NCBI GenBank assembly: GCA_039026555.1
Contig: JBCCMB010000149.1
Coordinates: 1-6,674 of the forward strand
DNA from: JBCCMB01 sp039026555
Lineage (GTDB): Bacteria > Pseudomonadota > Alphaproteobacteria > Caulobacterales > Hyphomonadaceae
Length of the DNA stretch: 6,674 nucleotides
Direction of reading: 5' to 3'
Shown here: positions 1 through 4,647 of the stretch, in pieces
Numbering within the stretch: the first letter of the stretch is position 1
Layout of the letters: every line of letters starts with the position of its first letter
Notes under the pieces: generated by a model
What the model saw: only the letters and a program-made list of their open reading frames with translations
The model's database searches: none
Told to the model about the DNA's origin: nothing
Made by a program: the position numbers and the translations under genes

Positions 1-222
1 CTGATCGTCTGCGCCAACGATTGGGGCGCGGGTGGTGAAGACGCCGTTTTGGGCTTCGTAAAAGCCGTCCACATGTCCCCGCCCGATCTGGGCTGGCGCG
101 TGCGTTATCGCGCCGATGGAAGTTTTACTCTCACCACAAGCGAGGGACATGTGGACGGCTTTTACGAAGCCCAAAACGGCGTCTTCACCACCCGCGCCCC
201 AATCGTTGGCGCAGACGATCAG
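1..222. repeat. Perfect 79-bp inverted repeat with 64-bp spacer, at the window edge
   Basis: Bases 1-79 are the exact reverse complement of bases 144-222, with no mismatch. The next pair inward (80 with 143) does not match, so the inner limit is defined; the outer limit is set by the window and may lie beyond it. As single-stranded DNA or RNA this would fold into a 79-bp hairpin with a 64-nt loop. The right arm and spacer belong to a continuous reading frame, whereas the left arm is that coding sequence in antisense. Perfect identity inside a coding sequence, placed exactly at the end, suggests a fold-back (template-switch) joint made during amplification or assembly. A recent natural inverted duplication is the alternative. 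Confidence 0.95.
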
Positions 223-306
223 GGCGCGTATCGGTTCATCAATCCCACCACGCTGGAAATGACCGGACAGCTCGGCGTCAGCGTGTGGAGACGCGAGGCG
301 GAATGA
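1..306 (+). CDS. C-terminal part of an unrecognised protein, 5' end missing or scrambled
   Basis: A + strand frame is open from base 1 and ends at TGA 304-306. I do not recognise the family. The part from about base 80 onward (starting near GWRVRYRADGSFTLTT) looks like genuine coding sequence: alternating polar and hydrophobic residues with Gly/Asp turns, ending in SVWRREAE, as in the last strands of a small beta-rich domain. The part before base 80 is doubtful, because bases 1-79 are the exact reverse complement of bases 144-222 inside the same gene. The translation there (VCANDWGAGGEDAV and onward) is therefore the antisense of a downstream segment and is probably not real protein. A TTG at 49 and an ATG at 73 could be read as starts, but neither has a clear ribosome-binding site and both lie in the suspect arm. 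The neighbouring adhesin gene is convergent, its stop codon 39 bp away. Confidence 0.5.
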   Translation: MIVCANDWGAGGEDAVLGFVKAVHMSPPDLGWRVRYRADGSFTLTTSEGHVDGFYEAQNGVFTTRAPIVGADDQGAYRFINPTTLEMTGQLGVSVWRREAE

Positions 307-345
307 TACCCCACATCGAACATACATCCGGGCAGCTAAATCTTA

Positions 346-2016
346 TCATTTTCCCCCAAGGCGGGCTTGCAAGCGCACGACCCGCGTATTCTCGGAAATA
401 CCGGCCGCGACCCCGACCGACCAATTGTCGCTTGTGGAACTCCGCATCTGAAAACCGCCGCCGAACGCCGTTTCCGCACCGCCAAATCCATCATCATAAA
501 GGCTCAATCCGCCGGCAATCGCCCAAGTTTCATTCATGTTCAGATAAAGGTCCGGGATCGACGCGAGCATGGCTGCGCCCTGCCTTAGTTCCGCAATAGC
601 ATCTGAATTGAGTGCGATCGCCGCCGTGTTTTGACCGACGGCTTCCGCGCTGAGCGTGATCATGTCGTAATTCGACTGCAAAGCGGCGATCATGTCCGTG
701 TTTGATAAGATCGCCGTGCTATTGCTTTGAATGCTCGACGTATTGGTGTTGACTTGCGTCTGCAATGCGCCGCCGTCTGAGGCCAGGTTCCCGTTGGCGT
801 CCGTGGTGACAAGCTGAGTGGCGCCTGATTGCGCGGCCCGGCTGTCGGCCGACGTAATTCCGGATACGGTGACCGTATTTGACCCATTTCCAACAGCGAT
901 CTGGTTCGTCCTTGTCGTTGCGGTCGCCTGTCCGATGGCGACTGAGTTATCGAAGGTCGCCGTTGAATCCGCTCCGATTGAGATAGCGCCGACACCCGCC
1001 GCATCAGCCCCCTCGCCATCTCCATCCAAGTCCGCGCCAAGCGCAATTGCATTGCCGCCAGATGCGAACGCGTTTTCGCCAATGGCGATCGATTCAATGC
1101 CGGTTGCGCGTGAATCTTCTCCGACGGCCGTCGCGCCTTCAGCTGATGCAAGGCTGGCCTGCCCAATGGCGGTGGAATCATCGCCAGACGCCTGCGAATC
1201 TGCGCCAAGGGCGACCGCATCGGTTTCGCTGGCGACGGCCGAATCGCCCACCGCCGTCGAATTTTCCCCGCTTGCGGTCGCAAATCCTCCAACCGCGACC
1301 GTAAAGGCGTCCGTCGCTTCTGTGGCGGTCCCGATCGCAATGGCGCCAAGATCCGATGCGGACGTATCTGCGCCTAGCGCAATCGTATAATCGCCCGTCG
1401 CTTGCGCACCGATTTCTACACTTGGGTCCGACGGATCGTCCGTATCGAGGCCGTCGCTACCAATTGCGATAGACCCCTCTCCAGAAGACAGCACGGTTCG
1501 ACCGACCGCGATGGATTTAGTGTTCACCGCAAACGCTCCTGACCCAACTGCAACAGCGTCATCCACCGCCGCCGCGCCTGAGCCCAAAGCGGTAGAGTCC
1601 TGTCCGATCGCATCTGAGCCATTGCCAAATGCGGTGGCGTCGCTGGCAGTGGCCTCCGCCCCAAAACCCACCGCCGTGGATCCGCCGCCGCTCGCTTCAG
1701 CATCAGAACCGATTGCGGTGGACTGAACGCTGCTCGCCGCCGCATCAGACCCCAGCGCGGTGGATGCATTTGCGCTCGCCGCGCTCGATGCGCCGATAGA
1801 CGTTGCGTCCGTTGCGCCGCTCGCTGCGGCGTTCGCGCCGCAGGCCAGATTGCTGTCTTCGCCGCCATTGTCCGTCGCGCCAGCGACGCCGTCGGCAAGT
1901 CCGTCGCCATCCGTATCCAGCAAGCATGTTTCAGCATGCGCCGGCGGGGCGAGTTCGACGCCCGCCATGACATACGCAGCATAAAGCGCGCACGTGGTTA
2001 GAATTTTCGTTTTCAT
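346..2016 (-). CDS. YadA-type trimeric autotransporter adhesin
   Basis: Predicted 556-residue surface protein that should trimerise, insert its C-terminus in the outer membrane and display a beta-roll head. The start is ATG 2016, because AGGGGAAG lies 6 nt upstream and a signal peptide follows at once (residues 1-28, cleavage after AHA); the longer frame from 2088 adds residues with no signal character. In order: a short Cys-flanked acidic segment (31-59) with a DTDGDGLADG calcium-loop motif; a head (about 71-377) of some 22 YadA-type repeats of the form S-x-A-[IVL]-G with a usual period near 14; a neck (about 371-412, NQIAVG to LVTTDANGNLAS); a short coiled-coil stalk (about 415-475) rich in Asn and Ile; and a YadA anchor (about 476-556) with LASIPDL followed by four amphipathic strands. 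The last residues are RLGGK, so the usual C-terminal aromatic residue is absent. The family is clear; the ligand cannot be told. Confidence 0.92.
   Translation of the reverse strand: MKTKILTTCALYAAYVMAGVELAPPAHAETCLLDTDGDGLADGVAGATDNGGEDSNLACGANAAASGATDATSIGASSAASANASTALGSDAAASSVQSTAIGSDAEASGGGSTAVGFGAEATASDATAFGNGSDAIGQDSTALGSGAAAVDDAVAVGSGAFAVNTKSIAVGRTVLSSGEGSIAIGSDGLDTDDPSDPSVEIGAQATGDYTIALGADTSASDLGAIAIGTATEATDAFTVAVGGFATASGENSTAVGDSAVASETDAVALGADSQASGDDSTAIGQASLASAEGATAVGEDSRATGIESIAIGENAFASGGNAIALGADLDGDGEGADAAGVGAISIGADSTATFDNSVAIGQATATTRTNQIAVGNGSNTVTVSGITSADSRAAQSGATQLVTTDANGNLASDGGALQTQVNTNTSSIQSNSTAILSNTDMIAALQSNYDMITLSAEAVGQNTAAIALNSDAIAELRQGAAMLASIPDLYLNMNETWAIAGGLSLYDDGFGGAETAFGGGFQMRSSTSDNWSVGVAAGISENTRVVRLQARLGGK
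886..1806 (-). repeat. YadA head repeat tract in the adhesin gene
   Basis: About 22 degenerate repeats, usually 42 bp (14 codons), encode the collagen-like-named but left-handed beta-roll head of the adhesin. Each carries a [STIV]-[ASE]-[IVLF]-G core such as TAIG, VALG or IAVG, followed by a variable Ala/Ser-rich turn. The repeats differ from each other at DNA level, so this is an old, diverged array rather than a recently slipping microsatellite. Two units are lengthened by Asp-rich insertions, near residues 188-200 (DGLDTDDPSDPS) and 328-343 (ADLDGDGEGADAAG). Confidence 0.85.
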
Positions 2017-2057
2017 TTTCGACTTCCCCTGGTTGCACTTAAACGATGGCTCGACCC

Positions 2058-2069
2058 ATCCGATCGGAT
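2058..2069. promoter_or_regulatory. 12-bp perfect palindrome upstream of the adhesin gene
   Basis: ATCCGATCGGAT is its own reverse complement and lies 42-53 bp upstream of the adhesin ATG, in the divergent region shared with the AraC-type regulator gene. It could be an operator for a dimeric regulator acting on the adhesin promoter or its 5' leader. No bound protein can be named, and a palindrome of this length may occur by chance. Confidence 0.3.
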
Positions 2070-2102
2070 CCTCGTGACGATCAGCCAACCTGGTTCATCG
2101 AT

Positions 2103-2118
2103 TCTAGCTTTGGCTAGA
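2103..2118. promoter_or_regulatory. 6-bp dyad overlapping a possible -10 box for the adhesin
   Basis: TCTAGC and GCTAGA flank a TTTG centre, a perfect 6-bp dyad with a 4-nt spacer. On the - strand the same place reads TAGAAT (2106 to 2101), a good match to a sigma-70 -10 hexamer for the adhesin gene, though no convincing -35 hexamer sits 16-18 bp before it. If the promoter is real, a protein bound to the dyad would cover it, and the leader would be about 80 nt long and contain the 2058-2069 palindrome. Confidence 0.25.
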
Positions 2119-2129
2119 GAAGAGAGGAG

Positions 2130-2151
2130 AAAAACCCGAAAACTGGGTCTT
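2130..2151 (-). other. Weak hairpin followed by T residues in the divergent intergenic region
   Basis: On the - strand, AAGACCC and GGGTTTTT can pair across the loop AGTTTTC, giving a short stem (three G-C pairs, then A-T pairs and one G-T) ending in a T run. It resembles a weak intrinsic terminator pointing toward the adhesin gene, but there is no - strand gene upstream to terminate. It could damp stray transcription entering the adhesin promoter, or mean nothing. Confidence 0.2.
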
Positions 2152-2233
2152 CAGACGCCCCTAAAATGCGCAATTTGGGACACGCGCGGGCGACGGCGTG
2201 CGGGGTATGACATCCCCAGAACGGAGACGAAGC

Positions 2234-3094
2234 ATGACACATTCAAACTACACGCTCGCATGCGTTGAAAGGGCGGTGACCTTCATGTCGGACGAGACGC
2301 GCAGCGGCCGCACGCCCAGCCTGGACGAAACCGCGCAGGCCGCCGGATTGTCCAAATATCATTTCAACCGGCTCTATCGCCTGGCGACGGGCGAAACGAG
2401 CCAGGAAACGCTGACGCGGTTTCGGTTGGCCCAAGCGACCGACCGACTGAAGGATCCTGAAACCTCGGTGACTGACGCCGCTTTCTCAGCGGGCTATGGC
2501 TCCAGTCAATCCTTCGCCAAAGCGCTCAAGCGCGTGCTGTCCACATCCGCAAGCGCCATTCGCCAAGACGAGGAAAGACTCGGCGCCGCGATCGAAACGC
2601 TCGCCGCGCCGGCGCAATCCGAAGACGCTGATCGCGCCGGTTTAAGCGTGGAGATCGCCCGCCTCGATCCGTTTGAAGCTGTCGCCCGGCGGACAGACGG
2701 CGCTTACCCCGAACTCAACACCACTTATTGGTCCTTGTTCGAGGCCGTTGGGGATCCGCAAAACGTCGCCGCGATTTTGGGCCGACCTTTTGGCGATATC
2801 GACCAGGCCGACACGCTGCACTTTGATTGCGCCCTCAAGGTGTCGCAAGCGCCGGACGCTCTGCCGGTCGGGTTCTCGCGCGTCCGCATTGATGGCGGCG
2901 TTTATCTCATAACCCGTCATGTCGGGTCCTATGACGGCCTCAGCGAAGCGATGGACCGGCTATATCTCGGCGCTTTGTCGAATGATGCGATCCGACTGAG
3001 CGATGCGCCGGCGCTCTTCCACTATCTCGATGATCCCGAAACCACGGCCGAAGCCGAGCTTCGCACCGACCTTTACCTTCAACTCAACGTCTAA
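2234..3094 (+). CDS. AraC-family regulator with C-terminal GyrI-like ligand-binding domain
   Basis: A 286-residue cytoplasmic transcription regulator. ATG 2234 is chosen because GGAG (2223-2226) lies 7 nt upstream; an in-frame ATG at 2198 would add 12 residues with no ribosome-binding site. Residues 1-110 are the two helix-turn-helix AraC DNA-binding unit: first helix-turn-helix around 28-55 (SLDETAQAAGLSKYHFNRLY), second around 76-105 (VTDAAFSAGYGSSQSFAKAL). Residues about 137-286 form a GyrI-like effector domain (EIARLDPFEAVARRTDGAY, the GGVYLITRHVGSYDGL segment, and ELRTDLYLQL at the end). This order, DNA-binding unit first, is that of Rob- and BacR-type regulators that sense small hydrophobic or cationic molecules; the ligand here is unknown. 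The next gene starts 17 bp downstream on the same strand and is probably co-transcribed. The adhesin gene is divergent and a possible second target. Confidence 0.9.
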   Translation: MTHSNYTLACVERAVTFMSDETRSGRTPSLDETAQAAGLSKYHFNRLYRLATGETSQETLTRFRLAQATDRLKDPETSVTDAAFSAGYGSSQSFAKALKRVLSTSASAIRQDEERLGAAIETLAAPAQSEDADRAGLSVEIARLDPFEAVARRTDGAYPELNTTYWSLFEAVGDPQNVAAILGRPFGDIDQADTLHFDCALKVSQAPDALPVGFSRVRIDGGVYLITRHVGSYDGLSEAMDRLYLGALSNDAIRLSDAPALFHYLDDPETTAEAELRTDLYLQLNV

Positions 3095-3111
3095 TCCCAA
3101 GGAGCAGTCAC

Positions 3112-3555
3112 ATGAAACTTCAAGCATTGATCCCCGCCGCCGCGCTCGCCATCGCGCCCTACGCCGGCGCCGACCCCGTCGAACACCGCAGCAATCACGA
3201 GATTGTCCAGGCCATGTTCAAAGCGTTCAACGCTCACGATGTCGACGCGCTTAAAGCTGTCTACGCTGAGGACGCCGTCGTCTACTCGCCGGAAAGCTGC
3301 ACGCCCACCCGCGGTCGCGACGCGATTGGCGAGGGGTATGCTGAGATGTTCGCATACATTCCGGACGTGCACGACCGATTGGATCGCATTGTGGCGGAAG
3401 GCGATTATGCAGCCGTCATGTTCACCGCATCTAGCCAGGCGCAAGGCGCCGAGTTCGAGCTTCCAATCTCAGCCTTCCTGACATTTGAAGACGGCTTGGT
3501 GGTGGAAGACCGCGCCTATTACGACACGGATGTGGTCCTTGATTGCGAGGGCTAA
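3112..3555 (+). CDS. Exported SnoaL/NTF2-like protein
   Basis: A 147-residue protein. The start is well supported: AAGGAG (3099-3104) lies 7 nt before ATG 3112. Residues 1-20 look like a signal peptide (MK, then an Ala/Leu/Ile core, AGA before Asp21), so the mature protein of about 127 residues should be periplasmic. The rest matches the cone-shaped NTF2/SnoaL-like fold: helix with MFKAFNAHDVDALKAVYAEDAVVYSP (in two parts, about 35-60), a GRDAIGEGYAEMF helix (68-80), then beta strands RIVAEGDYAAVMFTAS, FELPISAFLTFEDGLVVEDRAYYDTD. Family members include isomerases, cyclases and pure ligand-binding proteins; no catalytic set can be assigned. Two cysteines, Cys63 and Cys145, could form a disulfide in the periplasm. 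It sits in a likely operon behind the AraC/GyrI-type regulator, so it may be made in response to, and act on, the same small molecule; that link is inference. Confidence 0.8.
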   Translation: MKLQALIPAAALAIAPYAGADPVEHRSNHEIVQAMFKAFNAHDVDALKAVYAEDAVVYSPESCTPTRGRDAIGEGYAEMFAYIPDVHDRLDRIVAEGDYAAVMFTASSQAQGAEFELPISAFLTFEDGLVVEDRAYYDTDVVLDCEG

Positions 3556-3561
3556 TTTGGC

Positions 3562-3593
3562 GAAGCGGAGCGCGGTCCACGCGCTCCGCCTTC
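3562..3593 (+). terminator. Strong hairpin after the SnoaL-like gene, possible terminator
   Basis: GCGGAGCGCG (3565-3574) and CGCGCTCCGC (3580-3589) pair perfectly over 10 bp with a 5-nt loop (GTCCA), and GAA/TTC can add three pairs past a single bulged C. It begins 6 bp after the TAA of the SnoaL-like gene and lies 32 bp beyond the stop codon of the convergent membrane-protein gene. There is no T run after it on the + strand (CCCCCGCG follows), so it may act with Rho or mainly protect the 3' end of the mRNA. Either direction is possible between convergent genes. Confidence 0.55.
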
Positions 3594-3606
3594 CCCCGCG
3601 CAGCTA

Positions 3607-3640
3607 GCGCCGGCGACGTTACACTTACGCGCCGGCGACG
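3607..3640. repeat. Direct repeat of GCGCCGGCGACG, 22-bp period
   Basis: The 12-mer occurs at 3607-3618 and 3629-3640. Each copy contains the 8-bp palindrome CGCCGGCG. The second copy lies in the last codons of the small membrane-protein gene (Ala-Gly-Ala), the first just after its stop codon. The two palindromic cores could also pair with each other as a hairpin with a 14-nt loop, near the end of that transcript. A terminator role is possible, but chance in GC-rich DNA is equally likely. Confidence 0.35.
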
Positions 3641-3975
3641 GCCAAACCCCCGGCGACCGCCAACAACATCCAGCCGAAATGACGGCCTTTCGTAGCCCAA
3701 AAATTCCCCAAACTACCCGTCAAAAACAAGAAGGCGGCCCCATAAACGGCAAGCGGTCGTTGGGCTTCCGTCAGTACCGCCGGCGTTAGAAGCAGAACTA
3801 AACCGCCGGCGAACCAATAAACCGCGCTGATAAACATGATGGCCCGCATTACACGCTTCGCCTGCGATGCCGGCGCTTGCGAAGGCGCGACAATTTTCGT
3901 TTCGCCGAGAAAACCGTGGACGATCGAGATAACGATCCCCAGCGTCCCCGCCGCGTAAAGATATGCGTCCTGCAT
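3625..3975 (-). CDS. Small four-helix inner-membrane protein, function unknown
   Basis: A 116-residue integral membrane protein. ATG 3975 is preferred because AAGGGG (3988 to 3983) lies 7 nt upstream; a start further up would place codons inside the operator palindrome. Four hydrophobic segments are visible at about 4-23, 43-63, 75-92 and 97-114, joined by short loops; the first ends in an S-x-x-H-G-x-L-G-E motif (residues 17-25), a pattern I associate with small uncharacterised membrane proteins of Proteobacteria. No catalytic or transport signature is seen. The gene is transcribed away from the TetR-type regulator, whose probable operator abuts its ribosome-binding site, so it is the likely regulated target. 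Such TetR-paired small membrane proteins are often linked to stress or lipophilic compounds, but nothing here shows the substrate. Confidence 0.75.
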   Translation of the reverse strand: MQDAYLYAAGTLGIVISIVHGFLGETKIVAPSQAPASQAKRVMRAIMFISAVYWFAGGLVLLLTPAVLTEAQRPLAVYGAAFLFLTGSLGNFWATKGRHFGWMLLAVAGGLAVAGA

Positions 3976-3988
3976 CGACCGACCCCTT

Positions 3989-4006
3989 ACATACACTAGT
4001 GTATGT
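3989..4006. promoter_or_regulatory. Perfect 18-bp palindrome, probable TetR-type operator
   Basis: ACATACACTAGTGTATGT is exactly its own reverse complement. It sits in the 80-bp region between the divergent membrane-protein gene and the tetR-type gene, directly next to the AAGGGG ribosome-binding site of the former. Bound repressor would block transcription of the membrane-protein gene. Length, symmetry and placement are those of a TetR-family operator; binding by the adjacent regulator is inferred. Confidence 0.75.
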
Positions 4007-4032
4007 TTTGAAGAAACATATCGCGCATGTCA

Positions 4033-4046
4033 ATACAGTGGTGTAT
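4033..4046. promoter_or_regulatory. Second, imperfect operator copy
   Basis: ATACAGTGGTGTAT repeats the core of the upstream palindrome (ATACACTAGTGTAT) with three changes, keeping the right half GTGTAT intact and five of six left-half bases. Its centre (4039.5) lies 42 bp from the centre of the perfect site (3997.5), four helical turns, so both would face the same side of the DNA. It lies 10-23 bp before the tetR-type ATG, a place suited to autorepression. A consensus -35 hexamer, TTGACA, for the divergent gene overlaps its edge (- strand, 4033 to 4028), but no good -10 hexamer stands at the right distance. Confidence 0.5.
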
Positions 4047-4055
4047 GGACGCGGC

Positions 4056-4589
4056 ATGGCCCGATTGACGGAACAACACTGGCTCGACCATGGCCTCAAA
4101 ACATTGGCCAAATCCGGCTTTGCATCGCTCAAGGCGGCGACGATGGCCAAAGCGCTCGGCGTGTCGCGCGGCAGCTTTTACTGGCACTTCAAAGATATTT
4201 TCGACTTCCAGACGCGGCTGCTCGCGCATTGGCGAAGCCGAACGACGGACATGATTATTCGGGAGATGGACGCCAAATCAGATGCAGATCAAAGATTGCC
4301 GGACCTGATGATCCGCGCGTTTGCGGCGAAAGCAGATCTGGATCGGGCGATTAGAGTCTGGGCGACTTATGACGCGCAGGCGCGTGCGCACCTTATGGAC
4401 GTCGACACACTGCGTATGGACTATATCAAATCCCTGCTAAAGGCGGCGGGGCTGGCAGATGACATCGCAAGTCGAAGAGCGCGGTTTCTATATGCGGCGA
4501 GCCTGGGCGACGCCGCCATTGCGCCGGATGTGGGACGCAGCTTCACCACAGAAGACCTAAAGCGCCTGGCGGCGCTACTGGTTCTGTAA
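4056..4589 (+). CDS. TetR-family transcriptional regulator
   Basis: A 177-residue one-component regulator, usually a repressor released by a small ligand. The start is taken at ATG 4056, where the typical TetR N-terminus begins (ARLTEQHWLDHGLKTLAKSG); upstream codons in the same frame run through the operator region. GTG at 4041 or 4038 is a possible alternative, as the ribosome-binding site (GGACG) is weak. The helix-turn-helix spans about 24-48 (KAATMAKALGVSRGSFYWHF), with the hallmark S-R-G-S-F-Y-W-H-F-K ending. Residues about 50-177 are the all-helical ligand and dimer domain, which is poorly conserved and gives no clue to the inducer. The protein is a little shorter than many TetR members (about 190-210). 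It is divergent from the small membrane-protein gene with a shared palindromic operator pair, so it probably represses both that gene and itself. It converges with ruvB. Confidence 0.9.
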   Translation: MARLTEQHWLDHGLKTLAKSGFASLKAATMAKALGVSRGSFYWHFKDIFDFQTRLLAHWRSRTTDMIIREMDAKSDADQRLPDLMIRAFAAKADLDRAIRVWATYDAQARAHLMDVDTLRMDYIKSLLKAAGLADDIASRRARFLYAASLGDAAIAPDVGRSFTTEDLKRLAALLVL

Positions 4590-4647
4590 CTAAGGCAAAT
4601 AACTGAATTGAAGACGGACGTGCATCCGCGTGGGGCGTCGGCGTGCG

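Noticed and set aside
302..350. AATGATA (302-308) and TATCATT (344-350) as a terminator stem between the convergent genes
   Set aside because: Only 7 A/T-rich pairs with a 35-nt loop; too weak and probably chance, and it overlaps both stop codons.
818..1390. A 190-codon open frame on the + strand opposite the adhesin, with other shorter ones at 1511-1726 and 1760-1984
   Set aside because: Its Ala/Ser/Pro-rich, repetitive translation is the mirror of the adhesin head repeats, it has no ribosome-binding site, and the - strand protein has a signal peptide, head, stalk and anchor in the right order.
886..1806. Evenly spaced repeats resembling a CRISPR array or satellite
   Set aside because: The period is 42 bp in phase with codons, the units are degenerate at DNA level and there are no conserved repeats with unique spacers; they encode YadA head repeats.
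4590..4647. Terminator between the convergent tetR-type gene and ruvB
   Set aside because: I searched both strands of this 58-bp gap and found no stem with more than a few pairs and no T run.
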